The notes under the pieces were generated by a model. It was not told where the DNA came from, did not search any database, and saw only the letters and a list, made by a program, of their open reading frames with translations. The translations under genes were made by a program, and so were the position numbers. Shown piece by piece: positions 1 through 7,351 of a stretch of DNA of 24,124 nt. This DNA is from Candidatus Saccharimonadota bacterium. GTDB lineage: Bacteria; Eremiobacterota; Xenobia; Xenobiales; Xenobiaceae. The stretch covers positions 1-24,124 of the forward strand of contig SFMI01000012.1 in NCBI GenBank assembly GCA_004554425.1, given 5' to 3'. Every line of letters starts with the position of its first letter. The stretch's first letter is position 1.

Positions 1-1
1 A

Positions 2-1759
2 ATCGGCGCTTGGTTAGGTAGTTCTTTATTAAATTTAAACGCAGAAGATCCGCAAGTAAGCTGGACAACCTGTTTTAGCGAGCGTTTTATTGGCCACACA
101 CAATCAGACTTATGGAAGCATGTTTGGGGAGCATGGTGGACAGGGTACGAATTGGATCAAGGCCGCTGGCCGCAACAGACAAATTTACAAAATTTTCCCC
201 GCGGTGGCAAGCTTTATGTCATCGATCAGCTCAATGCTTTAATTACAGCATTATTAAATCGTTTTTTTAGTTTGGCAGCCGCTTTTAATTTAACGCAAGC
301 TCTCAAACTATATGCTTCTTGCTGTGGAGCTTGGCTTTTAGCTCGTCTATTCACCAAAGAGACTTGGAGCGCGGCAGCAGCCGGCGTAATCTATGGCCTT
401 TGCCCTTTCATACTAACCAGCGGCCTTACCAGCGCAATTTGCGAAACTACTAATTTAGAGTGGCTGCCCTTAAGCTTAATCGGACTGTTTCTCTGTTTTA
501 ATTCAAAAAATACGAATGTAAAGCTGATTTTATTTACATCTCTGGCTTTAGCGTTCAGTGCTTTTGGTTCTTGGTATTATGCCGAAGCTTGCTTATTAAG
601 CACAGCTATTTTATTCGTTTGGACTATTCTTACAGGCTCAATTCCAGCCTTTCAAACTTTTCCAAACGATAAGCCACGCCCTAATTGGTTTTGCGTTTCC
701 TTAGCCTGCCTTATATCTCTACTCTGGGCTTCCCCGGCAGTCTTTCTCTTTGCTGACAGCCTCAGCGGCCAGACTTCCCTTTTAGCACAAATCGACGTTA
801 CTAACAGACAACAAGCAAAAAATTTGCAATTTTTTCATAAAGAAGGCGACTTTCATAATAATGCTAGCTTGGCCGGTTATTTTCTACCGGGTAAAAAGCA
901 AATTTCTATCTCTCGTGATGTCGATCTACGCTGTAAAACTACGTATATAGGCTGGATCGCCTTGGCTTTAGCTGCTTTTGGTCTATACAAAGCTAGAAAA
1001 ACAAGTTTATTCTGGATAATACTGGGAGTATTGGCCTTAATTGTATCCTCAGGTCCATATCTAGTATATTATGGCTCTAATTCTTGCACAAAACCAATCA
1101 ATATATTTTACTGGATATTCTATAACCTGATACCAGGCTTTAAGATGGCGGTAATTACTGATCGTTTTTCCGTTATAACACAACTCAGCGCTGCTGTATT
1201 GGCTGCTTTAGGGCTCAAATATCTATTTCAAAGGATACCTGTCAAAAAAGAATTTATAGCCCTAGCGGCAATTTTTCTTATAAATGCAGAGATAAGCCTC
1301 ATATCCCCGGTTCCTTTTCCTTTACCTTCTTCTTCAGCCAAGCAACCACAATTAAGTTATTATTTACAAAAGCTACCGGAGCATAAGGCTGTTTTACAAT
1401 TGCCTTTAACTCGAGCTGACGGAGAACTGCAACCTGGAGAATATTATTATTGGCAAACTTGTCATGGCAAACCTATGGCTATATCTTTAACCACACGCTG
1501 GCCACGTTATCTCATGAATAATTTACTAACTAATAGCTTGATCTTGTGTGAAGATCCTTATTACGGCGAAATTCCCGATGGTCAAATTTTTGAAGAAGAC
1601 GTACGTAAACTAAAAAAAGACGGTTTCGGCTGGATATGTGTCAACGAGCAAATGATGCGCAAAGAGACGGCGCTTAAAGTGAATAAGATACTAACTGATT
1701 TGCTGGGTAAACCTCAAGAATTTCCCAATCAGAGCAAAATATACACCATTACCGATTGA
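2..1759 (+). CDS. Polytopic membrane protein, GT-C glycosyltransferase-like (5'-partial)
   Basis: The frame is open from base 2 with no stop, so the gene begins upstream of the window; 585 codons are visible. The first in-window start-like codon, TTG at 152, lies inside conserved-looking coding sequence and is not the true start. The N-terminal part has a segment like LWKHVWGAWW followed by NFPRGG, typical of the large periplasmic loop after the first helix in bacterial GT-C-like membrane proteins. Roughly eight to ten hydrophobic segments follow, and a soluble C-terminal domain of about 170 residues ends the protein. Such proteins usually move sugars from lipid-linked donors at the inner membrane; the substrate cannot be read here. 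It is more AT-rich than the flagellar genes, points toward the minus-strand gene at 1790, and has no visible link to the flagellum. Family placement is by general resemblance only. Confidence 0.6.
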   Translation: MGAWLGSSLLNLNAEDPQVSWTTCFSERFIGHTQSDLWKHVWGAWWTGYELDQGRWPQQTNLQNFPRGGKLYVIDQLNALITALLNRFFSLAAAFNLTQALKLYASCCGAWLLARLFTKETWSAAAAGVIYGLCPFILTSGLTSAICETTNLEWLPLSLIGLFLCFNSKNTNVKLILFTSLALAFSAFGSWYYAEACLLSTAILFVWTILTGSIPAFQTFPNDKPRPNWFCVSLACLISLLWASPAVFLFADSLSGQTSLLAQIDVTNRQQAKNLQFFHKEGDFHNNASLAGYFLPGKKQISISRDVDLRCKTTYIGWIALALAAFGLYKARKTSLFWIILGVLALIVSSGPYLVYYGSNSCTKPINIFYWIFYNLIPGFKMAVITDRFSVITQLSAAVLAALGLKYLFQRIPVKKEFIALAAIFLINAEISLISPVPFPLPSSSAKQPQLSYYLQKLPEHKAVLQLPLTRADGELQPGEYYYWQTCHGKPMAISLTTRWPRYLMNNLLTNSLILCEDPYYGEIPDGQIFEEDVRKLKKDGFGWICVNEQMMRKETALKVNKILTDLLGKPQEFPNQSKIYTITD

Positions 1760-1789
1760 TGATCTTTAGGTATAGACATACACAGACAA

Positions 1790-2314
1790 CTAATCGTCAG
1801 GATATTGCTGTCCATCTAGATCCTCAGTAAAGTCCGATTCCCCACTAACTTCTTCTTCAGCCTTAGCCGCTTTTGCATTTTCCATATTAGACCAAGACTC
1901 TATAAAATCGCCGACTATATCCTGATAACGCTCATCTTGCATGATAGTCCGCACTATTTTATCTTTCATTTGAGGATAACCGCGACTAAGTCCCAATCGT
2001 CCCCCAAAAGCCTCACGCAATGCCGAGTCCACCAAAGTAGAAACAGATTCGTAAAAAAAAGCATCAGACTGGGGATCTAGTCTGGAAAGCTGACTCACGG
2101 CATCAGCCAAGAAACGTTCTTGCGGAGTCTGTGGGCCATTCGATTCAGCGTTCAACGCTTCCTGAGCCTGAGCAGCTTCGGAAGAAAGGGAAACATTGTC
2201 CGTTCCCTCGGCAGCTGAGGTTTTTGAAACGCCGGTCTGTTTGAGCATTTTTTTCTGCATGCCCAAAATATTGCTACAAAATGACGCTAAAATACCGGTA
2301 TGCAAAGGATCCAA
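1790..2314 (-). CDS. Unknown 174-aa protein with FlgM-like VSLSSEA segment
   Basis: I do not recognise the family. The start is TTG at 2314, with GAGG ten bases upstream in the minus sense. Residues 1-20 are moderately hydrophobic, residues 38-54 read TDNVSLSSEAAQAQEAL, the middle (about 66-140) looks helical and globular, and the last 30 residues are very acidic. A D-x-V-x-L-S-x-E-A stretch is characteristic of the flagellar anti-sigma factor FlgM, but FlgM is usually about 90-100 residues and the rest does not match, so I do not call it FlgM. Two unknown proteins at the far end of the cluster carry a similar V-x-L-S-x-E motif. A TnpB right-end remnant ends about 20 bases upstream of the start, so the native promoter may have been displaced. 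A role tied to the adjacent flagellar cluster is inference from position and motif. Confidence 0.7.
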   Translation of the reverse strand: MDPLHTGILASFCSNILGMQKKMLKQTGVSKTSAAEGTDNVSLSSEAAQAQEALNAESNGPQTPQERFLADAVSQLSRLDPQSDAFFYESVSTLVDSALREAFGGRLGLSRGYPQMKDKIVRTIMQDERYQDIVGDFIESWSNMENAKAAKAEEEVSGESDFTEDLDGQQYPDD

Positions 2315-2333
2315 AAAAACGAGACCTCACGTG

Positions 2334-2577
2334 TTGACATACTCCCCATGGCTATAGTCAGGGGATTTTGAAAAATATTAACGAGCTTTGCCTGCTGAGA
2401 ATCAGTGGGTCCTACGAGTTCTCTCTATAATGGACAATGCCCTGCCCACATATTTGCCATACTACGCAAAGAAAATACTATTTCCTTTACGTTCTACGTT
2501 TATTGAAACAATTGTATTACGATTATTCTTTCTGCCACAATTAGGGCAAGTCCATTCTCCGATTTTCAGATTTTAGT
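2334..2577 (-). mobile_element. Decayed IS200/IS605-type (TnpB) right end
   Basis: On the minus strand a TnpB C-terminal fragment (2462-2572) is followed by about 90 bases and then a hairpin (2344-2364, CCCC..GGGG arms) and the terminal GTCAA at 2338-2334. A short hairpin followed by a GTCAA- or TTCAC-like end matches the right ends of IS200/IS605-type elements. No left end or complete transposase is present; what lies upstream in the minus sense (2578-2898) is not recognisable as tnpB. The remnant separates the 174-aa gene from flgB. Confidence 0.7.
2462..2572 (-). pseudogene. TnpB C-terminal zinc-ribbon fragment
   Basis: The minus strand reads NLKIGEWTCPNCGRKNNRN and continues for 17 more residues to a stop, 36 residues in all. 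This aligns with the end of TnpB proteins, where LSDREWTCPNCG begins the second half of the zinc ribbon and is followed by HDRDxNAAxNI carrying the last RuvC aspartate. Here that region reads NNRNTIVSINV, so the aspartate position appears to be Asn, and the whole protein upstream is missing. It is a dead fragment. The plus-strand frame at 2388-2576 is its antisense shadow. Confidence 0.75.
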
Positions 2578-2898
2578 CTCTTTACTTTGGTGGATATGCC
2601 TGATATTTCCGTAGGTTAAAGGTAGAGGCCTTACGGCACTCTTGATCAAGAGACAGCTCTCTGCTTACTTTTTCAAAAGGAAAGCTATTCTGAGCTATAG
2701 AAAAAACGGCGAAGTTTTTCCCTGTTTTTTGGGAGGATCAGCTTTCGAAAGACTTCGGGAGCACTTGTTTACAGTTTGTTAATATATAAACAAACTATCA
2801 GCAACAGCCCCCCTTTAACATGCTAGGGAGAAAAAGAGTTAATTTTTCCGCTTAATCCGCTTCTGGCGGACTGCCGGAACAGGGAGGAGAATATACCG
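2578..2898 (+). promoter_or_regulatory. Leader and upstream region of flgB
   Basis: No gene is visible in these 321 bases. They hold a 12-base palindrome TCTTGATCAAGA (2640-2651); TTGTTTACA (2765-2773); an 8-bp inverted repeat AGTTTGTT/AACAAACT (2773-2780 and 2789-2796); and a small hairpin TCCGC/GCGGA (2856-2870) just before the flgB Shine-Dalgarno GGGAGGAG. The promoter of the flgB-fliF unit should be here, but I find no convincing sigma-70 or sigma-28 hexamer pair. Confidence 0.4.
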
Positions 2899-3312
2899 AT
2901 GAAGCCAGTAAAGTTAGTTGACACCAATTTGCTTGAGAGAGCACTGGACGCCGCCTCTTTACGTCAGCAGGTCATCTCCAGTAACATAGCTAATGTCAAT
3001 ACAGAGGGATATGATTCCCAGCGAGTAGTTTTCGAGAGCCATCTCAAAGAAGTCATGGCCATGGAACAAGAAGACGAAACTGGCGAGTTAACAGCAAATA
3101 CTGCTGTAGATCCGGAATTCCGCCTCGGTTCCAGCGGCGGCTATACCGCCGATACCTTGAAGGCCACAGTAGAATCTGTGGGCGGCCCTCTTGACATCAA
3201 CCAAGAGATGAGCAACCTCGCCAAGAACCAAATCATGTACAATGCCTTAGCCAGCAAAATATCCGGTGTATATGGCACTTTGAAATACGTGATTGACAAC
3301 TCCGGCCGCTAG
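2899..3312 (+). CDS. flgB: Flagellar basal-body rod protein FlgB
   Basis: FlgB forms part of the proximal rod crossing the periplasm and is exported through the flagellar type III gate. At 137 residues it has normal family length. Residues 28-38 read SNIANVNTEGY, the N-terminal signature shared by rod and hook proteins, and the C-terminus (NQEMSNLAKNQIMYNALASK) is the helix that pairs with the N-terminal helix in the axial coiled coil. The ATG at 2899 follows GGGAGGAG at normal spacing. It is the first gene of the flgB-flgC-fliE-fliF unit, 37 bases before flgC. Confidence 0.96.
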   Translation: MKPVKLVDTNLLERALDAASLRQQVISSNIANVNTEGYDSQRVVFESHLKEVMAMEQEDETGELTANTAVDPEFRLGSSGGYTADTLKATVESVGGPLDINQEMSNLAKNQIMYNALASKISGVYGTLKYVIDNSGR

Positions 3313-3349
3313 TAAAAAGCCATAAAATCCAAGGTAGGAGGATTATACG

Positions 3350-3811
3350 ATGAACTTTTTCAATACTTTTGATGTAGCATCCAGTGGCATGACCGCTCAG
3401 CGCAAAATGATGGACGTTACTGCGGCTAACATTGCCAACGTCAACACCACCGAAACTGCTGATGGTACTCCTTTCCGTCGTATGGTAGCAGTAGTTACCC
3501 AGAAACAGATTGGTGACTTCGAGAACGAATTCCAAGCTTGTTCTTTCGATGACGACGCTCCTCAAGCCGCCAACGGCGTAGAAGTTGCCGGCGTACAGGC
3601 CGACAATTCCGATTTCCGCTGGGTTTATGATCCTTCCAACCCCAAAGCTCAGACCAGCGGCGAGCACAAAGGCTACGTAGCCATGCCTAACATCAACGTT
3701 ATTTCCGAAATGACCAACATGATGATGGCAAGCCGCGCCTTCGAAGCTAACGCCACTATCTTGGAAGCTTCCAAGTCCATGGCTAACAAAGCCCTCGAAA
3801 TTGGCAAGTAA
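3350..3811 (+). CDS. flgC: Flagellar basal-body rod protein FlgC
   Basis: Second proximal rod subunit, 153 residues, typical length being 135-150. The signature NIANVNTT lies at residues 27-34, and the C-terminal part (PNINVISEMTNMMMASRAFE) is the characteristic FlgC helix. The start ATG follows GTAGGAGG at good spacing. It lies between flgB and fliE in the canonical order. A 194-residue frame on the opposite strand is only its shadow. Confidence 0.96.
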   Translation: MNFFNTFDVASSGMTAQRKMMDVTAANIANVNTTETADGTPFRRMVAVVTQKQIGDFENEFQACSFDDDAPQAANGVEVAGVQADNSDFRWVYDPSNPKAQTSGEHKGYVAMPNINVISEMTNMMMASRAFEANATILEASKSMANKALEIGK

Positions 3812-3852
3812 TTTCAAGTAGAGCTTTTTCGACGTTTTGAGGAGGTTATAAT

Positions 3853-4206
3853 ATGCAGTTTTCTTCTATTCAAGGAATTGGCGGTCTCACTCAGGCCCCT
3901 CAGATGAACACTGTCAGTTCTACAAGTTCCGTTCAGGGTATTTCCACCAGCTTGCCCTCAATCAGCGCTCCTTCCGAAGCTGATGCCAAATCTTTCTCCA
4001 ACATGTTGGGCGACGCTCTTTCTAACGTCAACTCCACCATGACTACAGCTCAGGAGTGCACCGACAAGTTGCTCGACGGCAGCCTGAACAATCTTCACGA
4101 GATGTCCATTGCTGGTGCAAAATCTGAAGTTATGCTTCACCTCACAACTCAGATTGCTTCCAAACTTTGCTCCTCGGCTACCACTTTGTTCCAGATGCAG
4201 TTATAA
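3853..4206 (+). CDS. fliE: Flagellar hook-basal body protein FliE
   Basis: FliE joins the FliF MS ring to the rod and is the first rod protein exported. At 117 residues it is slightly longer than the usual 100-110. After a low-complexity Ser/Thr/Gln-rich N-terminus, residues about 42-117 match the family (SFSNMLGDALSNVNSTM, then a helical end finishing TTLFQMQL). The start follows GAGGAGG. A 136-base gap with a hairpin separates it from fliF. Confidence 0.95.
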   Translation: MQFSSIQGIGGLTQAPQMNTVSSTSSVQGISTSLPSISAPSEADAKSFSNMLGDALSNVNSTMTTAQECTDKLLDGSLNNLHEMSIAGAKSEVMLHLTTQIASKLCSSATTLFQMQL

Positions 4207-4235
4207 TTCAACTAGACTGTAGGGAATAATTCGGG

Positions 4236-4269
4236 ATCGGCGTTCCCTCTGTAAGGAGGAAACGCCGAT
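4236..4269 (+). promoter_or_regulatory. Hairpin in fliE-fliF gap
   Basis: ATCGGCGTT (4236-4244) and AACGCCGAT (4261-4269) form a perfect 9-bp stem, with a further CCTC/GAGG pairing inside. An AAGGAGGA sequence resembling a ribosome binding site sits in its 3' arm. No T-tract follows, so it is not a classical terminator. It may process or attenuate the message, or set the FliE:FliF ratio. Confidence 0.5.
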
Positions 4270-4342
4270 ATAATTTATAAAACAATTACAGGAGGGGGAA
4301 ACACCGAATTAGATTATTTCCCTGGAGGAAGGAGAACAAACT

Positions 4343-6049
4343 ATGGCCACCGGTATCCAGACGGGCATGCGGACAGGCAGTGGTCCGTTAGCCACAGGAA
4401 GAGGTCCCCTGGGCAAACCGCCGGGTGGAGCCAATAACGGTAGTCCTTTGGGCAAGCTCGGCGCTATGTGGACGGGCATGAACCCGAAGGTGAGGATTGC
4501 GATTATATGCGTCATAGTCCTGGCAATTGTCGGAGTTATCGGACTTAATGTCTACAGCTCTGCCAATCAGCCCGTGGAGCTCTACGCAACAAAACTCAGT
4601 GAAGATGACGTCAAAGACGTCTCCATGAAATTGCAAGAGTGGAACATTCCCCACCAGGTAGCTCAAACTAACGATAACCTTTTGGTCTCACCTAAAGATA
4701 AGGTTAGGGCTCAGGCTCAATTAGCTTCTCATGGCCTCCCTCGCCATGCTGTAATGACTAATGCCACGAAACCTGATTCCAGCGGTATCAACACTATGTC
4801 CGAGAAAGAAAAGGACGACATCCGCAAGCAAGTTCTCGAAGGAGAACTTACTGAGTCTATGCGTCAAATGGACGGTGTAGCCGATGCCTACGTAAAACTC
4901 GGACTTCCCGAGCGCACTTTATTTGATAATGGTCAAGAAAGTGCCAAAGCCGCCGTTATGCTCAAGCTTAAGCCTGGTGCTCAGCTTAGCCGCGACCAAA
5001 TTACAGGTATTGTGAACTTGGTTGCCTACTCTGTCCCCGACTTGAAAGCGGAAAACGTAAAAATCGTCGACACTAACGGCAGAGACCTCACAGCCAACCT
5101 TCCTATCAACGGCAACAATTTTGGTATGGCTCCCAGCAGTCAGCTCGAATACAAGCTCGCTTTAGAGAAACACCTCAAAGACAAAGTCGAGCAGCAATTG
5201 GCTACTGTATTGGGCGCTCAGAAGTTTGCCGCTCAGGTGACAGCCGAAGTAGACTTCTCACAAAATGAAGTTCAGCGTGAAGTCGTCGGTGGTCCCGATG
5301 ACAGCGGTAAAGTTAAAGTCGGCGGTCAAAAACGCGTCGAGCAATACAATAAAGACGGTAATAGTTCTGCTTCCAGTAGCGACGATGATGGTGCCGTTCA
5401 GATGGACACCAGCAGTAGCGAGAAGAAGAAAGGTACTTATGTAAAGACTGAAGAGTCCGAGAAGTACGAAGTCAACAAAACTGTCTCCAAAAATGTTGAT
5501 ACCTCCCCTCGTATTCAACGCTTAACCGTATCTGTGGCTGTAGACAACTTAAAGCCCGATCAGGAAGCTGCTATCGCAGGTTTAGTGAAAGATGCTATCG
5601 GTATCAATGAGAGCCGCGGCGACTCTGTTACCGTAAAAAGCGTTCCTTTTGCCACCGCTACTTTAGACGGTGTCTACAGCGAAATGGCTGCAGGCATGGC
5701 TTCAGGTAACACCCCTGTAGCTCCCCCTTCCAGTGGTATCAGCACTTCAACTTTAGCTGCTATTGCTTTTATTCCCGCTGTTTTGCTTATGGCTCTGGTC
5801 GCAGTTTACGTTTCTCGTCAGCGTCAAGTTAAAGCTAGTCAGTCTCAGCTTATTCTCGGTGCTTCCACCGGTGGCGCCAGTTCTGATATTGCCGACTTGC
5901 TCAACGAGAAGTCCGGTAAGTCTAAAGCAATGGGCGAGACTAGAGTAAATACTTCCGATCAGCTGGAGCGTCTCGCCAAAGAGCGTCCCAACAAGCTGGC
6001 TGAGATGATAAAAAACACTTGGCTTAGCGATCAACAACAGCAAAGATAG
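4343..6049 (+). CDS. fliF: Flagellar MS-ring protein FliF
   Basis: FliF builds the inner-membrane MS ring that houses the export gate and carries FliG. The 568-residue product has the expected plan: a Gly/Pro-rich cytosolic N-terminus (1-45, longer than usual), a first membrane helix at about 51-70, YscJ/FliF ring domains to about residue 460, a charged low-complexity Ser/Lys/Glu insert (about 330-380) in the collar region, a second helix at about 469-492, and a cytosolic C-terminus ending in LAEMIKNTWLSDQQQQR, which fits the FliG-binding helix. The ATG follows GGAGGAAGGAG. It is the last gene of the first unit, with a strong terminator 40 bases downstream. Confidence 0.97.
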   Translation: MATGIQTGMRTGSGPLATGRGPLGKPPGGANNGSPLGKLGAMWTGMNPKVRIAIICVIVLAIVGVIGLNVYSSANQPVELYATKLSEDDVKDVSMKLQEWNIPHQVAQTNDNLLVSPKDKVRAQAQLASHGLPRHAVMTNATKPDSSGINTMSEKEKDDIRKQVLEGELTESMRQMDGVADAYVKLGLPERTLFDNGQESAKAAVMLKLKPGAQLSRDQITGIVNLVAYSVPDLKAENVKIVDTNGRDLTANLPINGNNFGMAPSSQLEYKLALEKHLKDKVEQQLATVLGAQKFAAQVTAEVDFSQNEVQREVVGGPDDSGKVKVGGQKRVEQYNKDGNSSASSSDDDGAVQMDTSSSEKKKGTYVKTEESEKYEVNKTVSKNVDTSPRIQRLTVSVAVDNLKPDQEAAIAGLVKDAIGINESRGDSVTVKSVPFATATLDGVYSEMAAGMASGNTPVAPPSSGISTSTLAAIAFIPAVLLMALVAVYVSRQRQVKASQSQLILGASTGGASSDIADLLNEKSGKSKAMGETRVNTSDQLERLAKERPNKLAEMIKNTWLSDQQQQR

Positions 6050-6061
6050 TTTTGCCTATAA

Positions 6062-6137
6062 GCACCCCCAAGGTGCAAAATGCAGAGTGCGCCTCGGGGC
6101 TGACACGGCCCCGGGGCGTATTTTTATATAAAAATAC
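6062..6137 (+). terminator. Strong intrinsic terminator after fliF
   Basis: A small hairpin GCACC/GGTGC (6062-6076) is followed by an 11-bp GC-rich stem CGCCTCGGGGC (6090-6100) pairing with GCCCCGGGGCG (6108-6118, one G-U), a 7-base loop, then TATTTTTATAT. The tail is the first half of a perfect 20-base palindrome (6118-6137). It separates flgB-fliF from fliG-fliJ. Confidence 0.9.
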
Positions 6138-6146
6138 AATGTTGTT

Positions 6147-6273
6147 CCTCGGCTTAGTTTCACCGTCAAGCAAGAAATATTGGCCGGTAGTCGAACAGCT
6201 TCAATTGGCGTAGAGATCTGATACTGACAAAACAGAAACCGAAACCAATGTTTTTATAAAATATAAGCCGAGG
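6147..6273 (+). promoter_or_regulatory. fliG 5' leader with ribosome-site-masking inverted repeat
   Basis: CCTCGGCTTA (6147-6156) is the exact reverse complement of TAAGCCGAGG (6264-6273), and the pairing extends to A6274 and by wobble to G6275. The downstream arm covers most of the fliG Shine-Dalgarno AGGAGG (6271-6276). If both arms are transcribed, the leader can close a long stem around a 107-base loop and hide the ribosome site. No known riboswitch class was recognised in the loop. No clear sigma-70 pair was found in the region. Confidence 0.5.
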
Positions 6274-6283
6274 AGGTGCGGTC

Positions 6284-7288
6284 ATGTCTGTAAACTTGCC
6301 CCCAAAACAGAAGACAGCCATATTATTGATGTCTCTTCCGCCTGAGGCTTCTGCGGAAATTTTTAAAGAATTGGGGCCCGAAGAAGTTCAGGCTATAACC
6401 ACTGAAATATCTAAGCTGCCACAAATATCTCCTGAAACTAGAGCTCAAGTTATTCAAGAGTTTTTAAATCAGGACGGAGGCGATGCTCCTCGGCCTTTTG
6501 CCGGCTTTAGTGGCATAGGCGGTCATTCTATTGGTGGCCCAACCGGTATAGGCAGTGTTCCCCCTCAAATTGGTGGCGGCTTTACACAGACAGCTGCTAT
6601 GACAACCTCCTCCAGCAATCGTCCTTTGGACTTTTTGCGCCGCGTCGATCCTCGCCAGCTGTTACAACTGATTCGCAAAGAGCATCCTCAAACTATAGCC
6701 GTCATTCTTTCCTATTTACAACCTAGTCAAGCTTCTGCTGTATTGAGCGACTTGCAACCTCAAGTACAAACAGAGGTTGCTAAACGTTTAGCCGAATTGC
6801 ATCCTGTCAATCAAGAGATTTTAGCCGAGCTGGAAAAAGTTCTAGAATCGCGTTTGCATCAGGCTTTAGAAGATGGTGCTTATTCTCATGCTGACGGCAA
6901 GGAAGCCCTTTTGGAAATACTCAACCAAGCCGATCGCGGCACCGAAGAACGCGTTCTCAGTGGCTTAGCAACCAAGAGCCCACTTTTGGTCAACAATTTA
7001 AAGACGAAACTTTGCGATTTTGAAGATCTCAACAATGTCGACGATCCTTCACTCGAGCAAGTTTTACGTCTCACAGATTTCCGCGATTTAGTTTTAGCTT
7101 TAAAGGGCGCAGATGAGAATCTCTCCAAACGAGTCTATCGCTTCTTGTCTCCAGATGTAGCTAGAGCTTTACGTGACGACGTAGAAAGTTTAGTTCAAGT
7201 ATCCTGGGACGAAATCAAACAGGCCCAACAGCGTATTCGTAATATTCTGCGCGGTTTGGTAACATTAGGCAAAATTAAGTTCAGATAA
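6284..7288 (+). CDS. fliG: Flagellar motor switch protein FliG
   Basis: FliG is the rotor protein that contacts the stator and joins the MS ring to FliM/FliN. The 334 residues contain the N domain (1-62, KQKTAILLMSLPPEASAEIF), a Gly/Pro-rich linker (about 64-105, unusually long), the middle domain with the FliM-binding EHPQT motif (133-137), and the C-terminal torque domain (about 215-334, DLVLALKGADENL). Two landmarks are altered: the usual MFxF hinge before the torque domain reads LCDF (243-246), and the usual DDRSIQ reads DDPSLEQ (253-259). Start ATG follows GAGGAGG, which may be masked by the leader fold. First gene of fliG-fliH-fliI-fliJ. Confidence 0.96.
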   Translation: MSVNLPPKQKTAILLMSLPPEASAEIFKELGPEEVQAITTEISKLPQISPETRAQVIQEFLNQDGGDAPRPFAGFSGIGGHSIGGPTGIGSVPPQIGGGFTQTAAMTTSSSNRPLDFLRRVDPRQLLQLIRKEHPQTIAVILSYLQPSQASAVLSDLQPQVQTEVAKRLAELHPVNQEILAELEKVLESRLHQALEDGAYSHADGKEALLEILNQADRGTEERVLSGLATKSPLLVNNLKTKLCDFEDLNNVDDPSLEQVLRLTDFRDLVLALKGADENLSKRVYRFLSPDVARALRDDVESLVQVSWDEIKQAQQRIRNILRGLVTLGKIKFR

Positions 7289-7351
7289 GAACAGCAATAT
7301 TTTTTAGCAAAGTAGGTGAGCACACTGGCTCTTTACAAAGGAAATAACAAT

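Noticed and set aside
152..1759. TTG at 152 as the start of the membrane protein gene
   Set aside because: The same frame is open and coding-like back to base 2, with family-typical residues before 152, so the gene is 5'-truncated by the window edge.
1790..2314. Calling the 174-aa gene flgM
   Set aside because: Only the VSLSSEA stretch matches; length, acidic tail and the globular middle part do not fit FlgM.
2334..2362. TTGACA at 2334-2339 as a consensus -35 promoter element
   Set aside because: No -10 element lies 16-18 bases downstream (GTCAGG), and the hexamer is the complement of the GTCAA element end.
2388..2576. 62-residue plus-strand frame before flgB
   Set aside because: It is the antisense of the TnpB zinc-ribbon fragment, which explains the sequence better.
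3233..3817. 194-residue open frame on the minus strand across flgC
   Set aside because: It lies wholly opposite flgC, which has clear family motifs and a ribosome site. The frame is rich in His/Val/Phe as expected from antisense reading and has no ribosome site.
6138..6283. Cyclic-di-GMP riboswitch in the fliG leader
   Set aside because: GEMM-I or GEMM-II core sequences and the tetraloop-receptor layout are not visible; only the outer inverted repeat is supported.
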